From Blastomyces gilchristii SLH14081 (taxonomy: Eukaryota > Ascomycota > Eurotiomycetes > Onygenales > Ajellomycetaceae): a stretch of DNA of 39,517 nucleotides. The stretch is from positions 111,318-150,834 of the forward strand of contig NW_003101654.1 in the NCBI RefSeq assembly GCF_000003855.2, in the 5' to 3' direction. The notes beneath the pieces were generated by a model, which ran no database searches, was not told where the DNA came from, and worked only from the letters and a program-made list of their open reading frames with translations. A program made the translations under genes and the position numbers. Position 1 is the first letter of the stretch. Each line of letters starts with the position of its first letter. Positions 9,316 to 19,995 of this stretch are shown here, piece after piece.

Positions 9316-11280
9316 ATGCTAGCTTTTAATAATGATCTGAATCAACTCATCAATTACACTGCAGATAATCTTATGAATCTTAAATATATAATACTTTTGA
9401 ATTAACTGACTGCAGCTAAAATTATACAATATCTTATTATATCTAGCTCTCTATAAAGCTCAAGAGATACTCTGAGAGATAAGTTACAGAAATACTAGAA
9501 GAAAGTTAAATATACTCTAAAAATTTAATCAGTGACTATCTTTAACAGTTCTAATTATAAGATCTGATGTATTGATATGTTAACTAATATAGAAGTTATT
9601 AATAGAATTAACATCTTATTAAAAACTTAATAAAAATTCTCTTTTACATGTTATATTGATTCTGAGAAGTGAAAGATCTGTTTCAAGTCTTTATATAAAT
9701 ATATACTGTCAACTCTTGTTAGTAATATTTAAACTATTATTAAGATCTTAGAAGGTGATAATACTGCAGCTCTATAAAACAAGATCAATATTAAATACAT
9801 AATATCACTGAGTGAAGAACATGTTAACATCTTCAAAGAATTAATGAAAATACAGATTAAGAACAGTGATTATTTTACTTTTCAGAGATATTTTCACTAC
9901 TTCATTTCTTATTACAAAGAGCTCTGTCAGAGTACTGAAAATATATACTATAATCTTTTTCTCAACAATCTATGAGATTATCAAACATTATTTATTAAGA
10001 TACATCTGACTATGTTTTTCTTCACTGATAAAAAATTAATTGTAAACATTAATATTAATGATTTAATAAAGCAGCTGATTAATCATACATTTAAGAAGAT
10101 TGTCAGTAAAGTGAAAGAGCAGGCTCAGGCTGATTCTGTAACTGTAAAAAAGAATAAAGATAAGAATAAAAACACAGATGTATAAAAGTGTACTGTAAGA
10201 AATCTCACTTCTCATGAATTCTTTACCTCTATTTTCATCTCTTATGTAATTAATAGAGTTAGCAGCTCTTCACTATATACAACTATATAGACTGAAGTTC
10301 ATGACTATTATTTATAACTCAGTTTAAATACTATTATATATTAAATCTCTATAATTATCTTTCTACTGTGAATACTTCTAGTAGCTATTAGTATATATTA
10401 TGTCAAGCTGTGAATATCTGAATAACTATCTGTGAGTACTTATTCTTACATTTCAAGCTCTGATAGTCAGTAATCATCTATTATAACTGAAAGAACTAGA
10501 CACTTATATACTTTAATCTCTGTAAACTCTACTGCAGACACTCAGAAGCAGTTATCTAAATTATAAATAACTTTTATAAAAGAAGTTTCAGAGAACTTAT
10601 TAATCACTTATAAGATATTATTCTCTATATCTGTGACAGAGAAACTCTCTGAACTCATGAATAAATTAATTTCAGTGAAGAATATTCTTAAGTATTTCTT
10701 ATAAGATTAAGCTATTTTTCTATAAGAAATACTTACTATCTGTAAATAATCTTAAACTGAGTATCTAGATATAATCTTTAGAGATATCTATAAACTAAAA
10801 GAAAACTTTCTTAAGCTGTAACTGCTTATAATTATCTACTGAATTATAATCTAAAAAGCTTTTACAAGTTTATCTTTGAAATTGACTTACAAGTCTGACT
10901 GTATAATATAAAAGATGAAGAAGCTATTATCTATATAATAACAGATCTCTACTATATGAAAGCTAAGAATTAACTAAATTATCTAGTGAATAATTATAAG
11001 AGATCTTATCAATCAGTTCTCAAGATCTATCTAAAGAATAAGTTAAAGAACTTTATAAGTTAGATGAAGAATATCTGAGCTATAACTATTAATATTAGAA
11101 AAAGAGATAAGAAATCTGATAAAGACTACTCACAGTATTTTATAAAATTATAATATAAATTAAGATCTGTGATAACAGAGCTCTGAAATAAAATCTGAAT
11201 AATGATATTTATAAAGAGACTGAATAAAAATATGCAGAATAAGATTATTAAATAAGACTCTAAATTCTTAACTCTGAAGA

Positions 11281-11646
11281 TTTATTATTATTATGCTTTT
11301 AGTATACTTATATGCAAGCAGAGCTTATGATGAGTTCTTGTGTGATATTAAATACAGGCCAAGTGTGAATTATACAGGAGGAAATACAGGTGTTGAGATC
11401 ATATCAACATAACAAGAACATAGAAAATACAAAGAAGTAACAATTAAATACACATGATAATAACTTTCTATCTCAGGAACATAGAGCAATTTGTTGAAGT
11501 GATTTGTACACCTCTGTATTTATTAGAAACCTGAGGTGCTTGAGTTCCGGATTTAATGTATTCTCTGCAGGTTTCAAACTCACACACCTCAGTTTCCCAC
11601 GCCAAGGCGCTATCAGGTGGCCGCATTAATCATTCAGCTATCAGAG
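11281..11646 (-). mobile_element. tRNA-derived SINE, copy B (mutated)
   Basis: Reverse-complement copy of the SINE at 1837-2211. The head is at the right (CCGCATTAATCATTCAGCTA), and the poly(TAA)-like tail has shrunk to ATTTATTATTATTATG at the left. The duplication TCTTAACT(C/A)TGAAGA, with one mismatch, flanks it at 11266-11280 and 11647-11661. The B box has lost its CpG (TTTCAAAC), so this copy was reached by the mutation process. It interrupts the G2 Gag relic. Confidence 0.85.
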
Positions 11647-11829
11647 TCTTAACTATGAAGAAATTGATAACTGTTATTTATCACTCCTAAATTACTGTGA
11701 GAATCACAGACTTATAGAGAGTAGATTATTAATCAGCTCTATAAGAGTTAGAATAATAGAGAACAGATTTATTATAGAAAAATAACAAAGTATAGAGAGA
11801 TTTATATTTAACTGTTAAATAAAGAGAGA

Positions 11830-12192
11830 TTATTATTATTATTATTATTCTTTCATTATACTCATATGCAACCAGAGCTTATGATGAGTCCTTGCGTGAT
11901 GTTAAAATACAGGGCCAAGTGGTGGGTATACAGGGAGAGCTAGACAGCCTCGCCAAGACAAAAGAACATAGGGAAAAACCAAGGGGGGAAAATTAGGTAC
12001 CTTGTGATATAACTTCCCCGGCCCGGGAACTTAGAGCATTTCTTGGGAGGGATTTGACCCCCTCTGATTTAAAAAGGACCTGGAGGGCTTTGAGTCCGGG
12101 ATTTATGGATCCCCCTGCGGTTTCCGAACCCACGCGCTTGGGTTTCCATGCAAGTGCTACTGGGTGGCCGCATTATCATTCGGCACCGGGGC
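11830..12192 (-). mobile_element. tRNA-derived SINE, copy C (GC-rich, aberrant)
   Basis: Minus-strand copy with tail TTATTATTATTATTATTATTC at the left (6-7 units) and head ...CATTATCATTCGGCACCGGGG at the right. The likely duplication is AAATAAAGAGAGA at 11817-11829 against AAATAAAG(AA)GAGAGA at about 12197-12212. Unlike the other copies it has many transversions, small indels and expanded G or C runs (for example AAGGGGGGAAAA, CCCCGGCCCGGG). This is not the transition pattern seen elsewhere and may reflect poor base calls. Confidence 0.75.
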
Positions 12193-12360
12193 AAAAAATA
12201 AAGAAGAGAGAGCTTTATAAGATTCTATGAATAAAGTATATAATAAAGAGATTAAGAAAAAGAGTCTCTGCTTTATCTATTTTAAATCTGAATATTTTCA
12301 TATAAACTGTTTTAATACACTGAAATAGAAATTTAAGAAGTTATAGACAGAGTCAGTAAC

Positions 12361-14364
12361 TATCTTCTTAAGAGTCTTAAAACTGATATCTGAATCTATT
12401 ACTTCTTCAATGAAAATACATACTTATAGAGAGAGATTACACTGCAGTACTACTACTCTGCAAGTATAGAAATATTAATAAACTCAGAATCTTAGATTAC
12501 TATAGTGTTTCTAATACTTACAGAGTAAATGAGTTAAGTAATGAAAACTGAGAATCTGCTCTTATAATAAGCAGAGTATAAGAACTCAGATCTGAGAGTG
12601 AAGAGACTTATAAGAGTTATTTTAAAGTTACAAAATCTCTCTGAAACTTGAAGAAGATTTACAGCAACTATGATTATTATAAATATCAGAGATAATATAT
12701 ACTTAAGACTTATATAACTTCAAAGATATAATTTATATATAGCTATTTATAAGTCAGATTTATACTTCTGATCAGTGTTAACAGACTTAGTTATAAAGAT
12801 AGAATCAGTTAATACTTCAGAGTTAATCAGAGAATATAAGCTTATTTATATAATAACTTTATAAATGTCTGAAAATTTCACAGTTATGAAAACTGAGCTT
12901 CAGATATCAGAGAAATACTGAGATCTTATATAGATATTAAGTTTATTTAAGACAGCTGAGCTTTCATCTTACTATAAGAAGAATCTAATAACAGATTTAA
13001 TAGAAGAGTAGAAACTCTTCTCAGAATTAATTTATATACTCTTTTATTATGAGACAGAAGCTCTGTAGACTTATATAAAGAAGAATCTAAAGAATAACTT
13101 TATTCAATCTTTACAGATCTCTGCAGAAGTCTCTGTGATATTTATAAAGAAGAAGAATGAAAATCTCAGAGTGTATATAAATTACTATAATCTGAACTTG
13201 AAGATTATAAAGAGTTACTACTCTCTATCTCTGATTAAGAATGTGATTAACTGTCTCACAGAAGCTGTCATATTCACACAACTGAATGTAATTAATATAT
13301 ATACATAGCTGTGAATATAGTCTGAGAATAAATAAAAGACTGTATTTAAAACTATATTGAGATTGTTTAAATATCTAGTAATATCTATTAATTTAATTAA
13401 TATCTCTGTAATGTTTCAGTCTTTTATTAATAAAACACTTTATATATATCTGAATGTCTTTATAGTAATATATCTGAATGATGTAATAATGTACTCTGTA
13501 AAGAAGAATGAACACACTGTGTATATATAAACTATGTTAAAGATCTTGAATGAGATAGAACTGTATATTAATCTTATAAAGTGCAAGTTCAGTCTTTACA
13601 GATTAAGACTATTCTATTATAACTGAAGTTAACTAGTATTTATAAGATTCAGATCTTTCTGAGTTTTGTAAATTTCTATAAATAGTTTATCTTTATATTT
13701 ATAAGAATCTTCTTGACTCTTATAGATATGCTGAAGAGTGAAAATAAGAAGAAATTATTTTAAAAATGAAGAATGAAAAGAGTATTGAGAAGAAAGAGCT
13801 GTAAGAACTTTTTTACTTCAGAAGCTCACAGAGTCTTTATAAGATTAAAATAGATATTTATAAATACAGTAATACTATTGCACTTTAATCTCCTACTCTT
13901 AACTAGATTAAATACAGATATCTTCTTCTTTATAATTTCAGAAATTATCTCATAATTATAGTTAAATGAGAACAGAGTTTCAGTGACTTTTTTCTCACAG
14001 AAGATGTAACTTACAGAGAGTAATTATAATATTTATAATTAGAGGCTTTTTATAATAGTGAAATTCTTTCATCACTAATATCACTATTTCAAGAGTCTTA
14101 TAATAGTGATTACTATGAGAACTGATTATAATAGTTTACAATAGTTTACTTCAATTAAGAAACTCTTATAATGACAGATCTGCTAAGCTCAGAAACTGAG
14201 TGAGTTCTGATTTAAGATAGAGTATATTAAGAGAATTAAGAACTCAGTGAATGAACTTTCTCACAGATCTGACTATGTTAAAGAGATCGGAGTGACAGAT
14301 ACAGAGAAGCTAGAGAAAAGACAAAAGTTTCACAGAATTCTCAGATTAAGTATTGTAAAGTAAT
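12361..14364 (+). pseudogene. Pol of the old plus-strand Gypsy-like element (G2): protease to RNase H
   Basis: The reverse transcriptase is clear at about 13120-13640. It reads FIKKKNENLRVY, then a YSLSLI stretch, FTQLNV, a TVFKTI...FKYLV block, MFQSF and the active-site box VIYLNDVIMYS near 13462-13497 (YLDD with the first Asp changed to Asn). A thumb-like IKCKF segment follows. An RNase H fragment is at about 13800-13960 (HFN...LNTDI). Stops replace Trp and Gln throughout. Sequence similar to the RNase H-integrase linker continues to about 14360, where the LINE begins. Its integrase and right LTR were not found with confidence; they may lie in 23586-25769. Confidence 0.75.
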
Positions 14365-17300
14365 TGACTGAAAAGTCTCTTAATCTCTTTTAAAAGAAGA
14401 GAGAAGAGAACAATTAGCTACTACTAGAAGAGATTGAAAGACTGATGTAATATCTGATAAAGAGTTCAAATCTGTCAGAAATGAATATTTTTCAGATATT
14501 AAAAGAGCTAAAACAGACTGCTGAAATAAATTTCTTAAAGAAGCATAAGAAAAGAAAGTGTTTAAAGCTTTCAACTATACTAAAACAAGAAATGTAGCAA
14601 AACTTTCAGCCTTAGAATATGAGTTTCAGAATCAATTATATACAGCAAATTCTTTTGAGAAAAAATGTCAAGCTTTTATAAGAATTCCCTTTCAAAACTC
14701 ATCAGATTCAGATTCAGAGGAAGAGAATATATCACTTCACAACTATATTAATGAAAATGACAGAGAATGACCTGAGTTTACACAAGATGAATTAGAGTCA
14801 GCTATCTTCTCAAGTTTAGTTAAAACTGCTGCAGAGCCTGATTCTATCAATTACTTAATTATTTAAAATACATACTTCTACTTAAAGAATAAATAATTTG
14901 AGCTCTTTTTCAATCTCTTAAAAAATGAATATCATTCTGAATGCTGGAGAGAAGCTACTAAAGTGATTCTTATAAAATCTAATAGAAAAACTTCAATTTC
15001 TAAGTCATATAAAGTAATATCTCTATTGAACTGTCTAGAAAAGGTTTTAGAAAAGATAATAGCTACTTAACTATGTTTTATAAACTCTATTAATAATTCT
15101 CTTTTATTCAGTGAATAAATAAGAGATAGAAAACAATGCTCTGTAATTGACACTGTTCTCTTAGTTCTTTATAACATTCAAATAGTAAAGTATGAAGATC
15201 TGATCTCAACTGCAGTTTTTATTAATATAAAAGAAGCATTTGATTATGTTTCAAAGTCAAAGTTAATTCAGACTTTGAAAATGTTAAAACTGCCACTTTC
15301 TCTAAGAAAATAGATTAACTGTTTTATATTTAAAAGAATCATATAATTATTCTTTGATGAAATGAAATAAGACAAGACTGAGATAAAAATAGAAGTACTG
15401 TAAGAATTCTCAATCTCACTCATTTTATTTGTAATATACACTGCATATCTATTCAAGAATAGAGATATGAAAATAGTGCAATCTTCAAGTTATATGCATG
15501 ATATTGATCTAGTCTACAGCTCAAAAATAATCAATAAGAATTTAGAAGTGATTGAAAAAGCAGCAAAGAAAATCTTTGTTAGAGTAGATATTAATTAAAT
15601 TCAATTTAATATAAATAAAAGTGAATAAATTCATTTCTTTTCTAGATTCAATGAGAAAGAACTATACCTAACTCTTTTAAATAGAGAGATTAAACCCAGT
15701 TTAAATATCAAATGATTAGAAGGATGGTTAAACTTCAAGTTGAATTTTAAATATCATATTCAACAAAGAATTATCAAGACAGAGAGACTACTGAATAGTA
15801 TAATCAGATTATCAAATACTGAGAGAGATCTATTCTTTCAGACTATGAGACAGTTATACATAGTCTGTATTATCTCAGTAGCTGATTATGAAGTTTAAGT
15901 TTAATGAAATAATCAACATAATTTCACTAAACTCTTTCAAAGTCTATAAAACAGAGCTTTGAGAAGAATTCTGAGAGTATTCAAATCATCTTCTATTAAA
16001 GCAATGAAAATTGAAGCTTCAATTCCATCTTCTGCTATTCAATTTGAAAAAGTCTGTATAAACTATACTCTTAGAGTCATAAAGATGAGCTTAAATCATA
16101 TAATTAGAGAAAGAGTCTTCTCTTTATTTTCATCAGTTAACTCAGAAAATGAACTAGATTGAAATAGATTTCTTGATTGAAATGAGAATAATGTTTTAAA
16201 GAAAATGCTCTCTCAACTATATAGACTATATTCACTTATTCAAAATCAATTTTCTTCATTAAATATTGAGAAAATTGATCATGAAAAGATATCTCTCTGA
16301 AGAGAAAAGCTGAAATCTCTCTGAAGAGAAAAGCTGAAATCTCTCACAGACTTATAAATAAGTGAACTATCTAAAGAGAGAGAATATGAACAGCATTTGA
16401 AGAAGATCTCTACAATCAATATAAAAGACTCTATTCTGATTTACTCAGATGACTGAAAAAATAAGAATTTGAATAGATTATATACAGACATTGCTTATAC
16501 TGAAGATAATATCAATTTTATCTCAGATTTCTGAAATTTCAGCTGTGAATCTGAAGTCTTTGATACTGAACTATTTATAATAGTGAAAGCTTTCAAACTC
16601 ATTGAAATAAAATCTCATAAAAGAGGAAATAGTTTGAAAGAGATATGAATATTCTCTAATCATCAAGCTGCTTTAAAAAGACTTAGAAATAATCAGATTT
16701 ATAATGATCAAATGAATCTTGAACTGATTTTACACTGTGTTTTGAAAATTCAAAACAAAAGAATATCACAACTGATAATTTATCTACACTGAGTTCCTGT
16801 TCATATGAATATTCATGATAATGAATTGACTGATTCAGCTGCAAAAAAGAGTTCAAAATTAAGCAGATCTCTTCAAAAAATAGTATTCTGATCTTTCATA
16901 AAGAGAAAGATAAAAGAATCTTATTTCAATAAGTGAAATGAAAGCAGGCAGAAATAAAAGAAGAGTATACATTATTCAAGATTTAAGATAAAATCAAAGT
17001 GAAAATCTTATTCAATTAAATGTAAAAAGATAATATTCTCATCTATAATTCAGCTGAAACTAGAACATGATTAGTTCAAATCCTATATACAAAGATTTAA
17101 TGATAGATTTGATTCAACAGAGTACTCATTTGACAATGCAAATGAAAATCCTGAGCATATTGTAATGCATTATACATTATACAATAGTCTCAGAGTCTGA
17201 TTGAATAAGAAGTATGATTTAAATCAATTACATATGAGATTCTTATTCTCAACTGAGACAGTGATTAAATACTTAATAGACTTTCTATCAGAAACTCAAG

Positions 17301-17744
17301 CAGTTATAAGAAAATGACTGAATTCAGAAGTATCTGAATATGAAGAGATGAAAATTGATTAAATATAGTCTGTTAAAACAGCTATACACTATCTTTTAAT
17401 AATTTTATTTTATTATAGTCTCTCTTTACTGTACTTATTTCTTTCTGTTCTTTTCTATCTATCTATTTAATATGTCTATCTTTAAGACTATGTTCTCTTT
17501 TCCTTCATCATGATATTTTCAAATGATTTCAAAGTATCAGAAGGTGTTGAAATACTGTAATTTGTAAACAGTTTTTGTATTCTGAGCTGGAATTTTCTGA
17601 TTTTGCATATTTGAAATTGGTAAATGTATAATAGTTGACTTTATAGATATAGGAAAAACCCTGAGAACTAAAATTTCTCAGATAGATGTCATAGTCTCTG
17701 ACTGCATACATCTATAATTGAAGAATAATAATAATAATAATAAT
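14365..17744 (+). mobile_element. Tad-like LINE, 5'-truncated: reverse transcriptase, RNase H, 3' tail
   Basis: It starts in the linker between endonuclease and reverse transcriptase (IKRAKTDCWNKF-like, then FKAFNYTKTRNVAKL at 14561-14605). The reverse transcriptase runs from about 14770 to 15900, with AAEPDSINYLI, SYKVISLLNCLEKVLEKII and a degraded catalytic box YMHD at 15491-15502. RNase H lies at about 16440-16870 (IFSNHQAALKRL; VPVHMNIHDNELTDSAAKKS, preceded by a TGA where the family has Trp). A C-terminal part resembles the ENPEHIVMHY region after the Tad-type RNase H. The 3' UTR ends GAAGAATAATAATAATAATAAT. Endonuclease and ORF1 are missing, so it is dead on arrival or truncated, and later mutated. 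Target duplication is unclear; only TGACTGA is shared near the two edges. Confidence 0.85.
16291..16345 (+). repeat. 24-bp tandem duplication inside LINE
   Basis: ATCTCTCTGAAGAGAAAAGC plus TGAA is repeated perfectly at 16291-16314 and 16315-16338, followed by a partial third ATCTCTC. The unit length keeps frame. It lies between the reverse transcriptase and RNase H regions. The lack of differences suggests it arose after the mutation phase. Confidence 0.85.
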
Positions 17745-17767
17745 GACTGATTTCAGTATTATATATA

Positions 17768-17802
17768 GACTGACCGTGTGACCGTGTCTGAGACCAGGAT
17801 CA
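17768..17802 (+). repeat. Left end of element E (type Z)
   Basis: GACTGACCGTGTGACCGTGT then CTGAGACCAGGATC. It contains an internal direct repeat GACCGTGTGACCGTGT. Its reverse complement is at 2469-2501. TA precedes it. Confidence 0.6.
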
Positions 17803-18135
17803 AACTTTACAGTTGTCACATTGCCTAAAAGCATTACTTCTGGTCATGGTTTGTATTCATCACATTGATTTCAAATCCTGTTATTTCAAATATTAAAGGT
17901 TCCAGATTCACTTTTCAAATAAAAATCTAGTCTCAGATAAAGAATATATTTGAATTCTTAGTCACATTTTCATTCTGATCTCATTATTGAAAATGACATC
18001 AAATGAAATCATGAAATCATTTCTCACTTACATAATATTATAACATAGTGCTCATTTGTTGAAAATTCAACAGAGAGTGTTATTAAATATTATTACTTTT
18101 CTAAACTCAGATCATAATTAATATCATTTTAATTA

Positions 18136-18330
18136 AAAAAAAAATGTAAAATACAAAAAATAATAAAAAAATAAAAAATAAAACAACAAGAAAAATTCAC
18201 AATAAAAAAAAAAAAAAAGAGAAAGAAAAAAAGAAGAGAAAGAAAAAAAGAGACAGAAAGAGAAAGAAAAATAAAAAAAAAAGAAAAGAAAAAGAAAAAA
18301 ATAAAAAACAAAAATAAAAAAAAATCAAGA
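18136..18330. repeat. A-rich / AG-rich low-complexity tract
   Basis: About 195 bp almost wholly of A, with scattered T and AGAAAG blocks. It produces an artificial minus-strand frame of Phe, Ser and Leu that is not a gene. Confidence 0.9.
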
Positions 18331-18773
18331 TTACAGAGCTATAGTATCTTTAAAATACTCACTTCTCAGAGTCTTCACAATGTTTATTATTAATCATGTA
18401 TCTCTTATAGTGAGAGTAACACAGCTGTGATAAGTTATTGTCTTAACATCATCTAATAAATAATCAGTATATATCTATATAAATGTGAATAATTAGAAAA
18501 CATACACTTAAAAAGTGTGATCAGAGTGAACTCTGCTGTCACTTGAATAACATCAAGAACAGAATGCTGAAATCAATGATTTCTCTCATCAATTTCACAG
18601 ACAAGGTATGTGAAGATAATCTTGAGAAATATAAGATCTTCTGACTTCTGATAGAAACAGATCTCACAGAGAGACTCTATTTTCATTATATCAGAGATTG
18701 AGTATTATTAAAAAGTGTTACTTCAATACACATGTACTTACTGCAGTGATTCATTCTCTGCACATGTGACTGA

Positions 18774-18995
18774 GAGTTACAGCTTTCTCACACTACACAG
18801 CTCTCTCTGAGATGCTGCTGCTGGTTTGCAACTCATGCAGTCTCTCAGTCCAGCATGCGCTGTGCATATGCAGCCCTGTGTGCTGAGGCTGTGTTGATCA
18901 TTATGACCTGGCATGGTACTCGCTTTTCACAGGCCATGTTTCATTTGATTGAAGAAGAAGGGGATGCAACTGCTGTTTTATTTGAGAGAGAGTGA
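18774..18995 (+). other. 73-codon open stretch in element E, richer in GC
   Basis: This frame is open for 73 codons between stops at 18771 and 18993, inside a patch with more G+C than its surroundings. It includes an ATG followed by RCAYAALCAEAVLIIM and TWHGTRFSQAMFHLIEEEG. The run of 73 codons without a stop stands out in this AT-rich DNA, and GTGAGT at 18992-18997 could be a splice donor. I do not recognise the family. It may be an exon remnant of the element's own gene, or chance. Confidence 0.35.
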
Positions 18996-19417
18996 GTAAT
19001 TGAATCTGTAGAAGATAATTTGATTTCTTCTGTATTTAAAATTTGATTAGTCTATACTCTTTAATTTGAGAGTTTCTGAGAGTGTTTTAATAGTTTTCAT
19101 ATCAGCTTGAAATTAGTGATTGATTGAAGAAGAGAAAAGAGAGAAGAAAGAAATGAGAATAACTTATCTTTATAATATAAAAACAGAGAATTGCTGTAAT
19201 CATTTGTTCTAGTAATAAAGATCTGTTTTCTACATGTATCTCTGATACAGATTATATAATAACTGCATACAAAGAATATTAACAGTGTATATATTAAATG
19301 AAGATGATATTGCTATATAACACTGTAGCTGTTTCTGTACATTGCTGAAAGCTGTTAATATTTTCTTTGAGTCTCTTTATATTTGATAAGTCAGTAATAT
19401 ATTTCAATGCACTCTCT

Positions 19418-19512
19418 CTTTTATCATCATTATCATCATCATCATCATCATTATCATCACTATTATCATCATTATTACCATTATTACTATCATCATCATT
19501 ATTATTATCATA
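19418..19512. repeat. TCA/TTA trinucleotide microsatellite
   Basis: An imperfect (TCA)n/(TTA)n run of about 95 bp. Two overlapping plus-strand frames (Ser/Leu-rich and His/Tyr-rich) arise only from this repeat. Confidence 0.9.
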
Positions 19513-19995
19513 TCATTTCTGGCTATCTCTTCTGCCTTCACTTCTCTTCAACACTCACTGAAACTAATCATATTATCTCTCTTCAAATATTCTACAGTTC
19601 TGTGGATCATCAAGGCGCGTGAGCACTGTCACAGATTGAAGAAAGAGAAGAAGAAGATGTTCAAGTGAGAAGAGACAGATTGTAAGATATATTATAATAC
19701 CTTGAAGAGACTCTGTAAAAGAGTAGAATGATAACAGTTTTAAGTAACACTTCTGATAGATTTAGACTGAACTAAGTATAGAAATAATGTGAATAGCACT
19801 GTCTGTGAGAGATTGAAGAAGAAGACAGTGAAGAGTCTCATGCAGTAGTAGTAAGATCAGAAGAAGTTCTGAGAATAATTTGAGATTAAGATAAAGAGAG
19901 AAAGAGAGAAGAAGAGTGTTACTGTAAATAAGTGATAGTAGAATCAGATTGAGAGAATATTGAAGTGAGAGATAAAGAAGTCAAAACTGATAAGT

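Larger units (their letters stand above)
9316..12360 (+). pseudogene. Gag of an old plus-strand Gypsy-like element (G2), broken
   Basis: From the ATG at 9316 the frame reads as a Gag-like protein interrupted by stops at positions expected for Gln (TAA, TAG) and Trp (TGA). At about 12268-12312 there is a degraded CX2CX4HX4C zinc knuckle in which one Cys and the His have become Tyr, both explained by G-to-A or C-to-T changes. Two minus-strand SINEs (11281-11646, 11830-12192) interrupt it. The stretch is more TA-rich than the Copia and Gypsy copies to the right, which suggests greater age. Assignment to Gypsy comes from the reverse transcriptase downstream. Confidence 0.6.

Noticed and set aside
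18129..18311. Minus-strand Phe/Leu/Ser-rich membrane peptide
   Set aside because: Produced entirely by the A-rich low-complexity tract.
19367..19622. Ser/Leu-rich and His/Tyr-rich proteins
   Set aside because: Translation of a TCA microsatellite in two frames.
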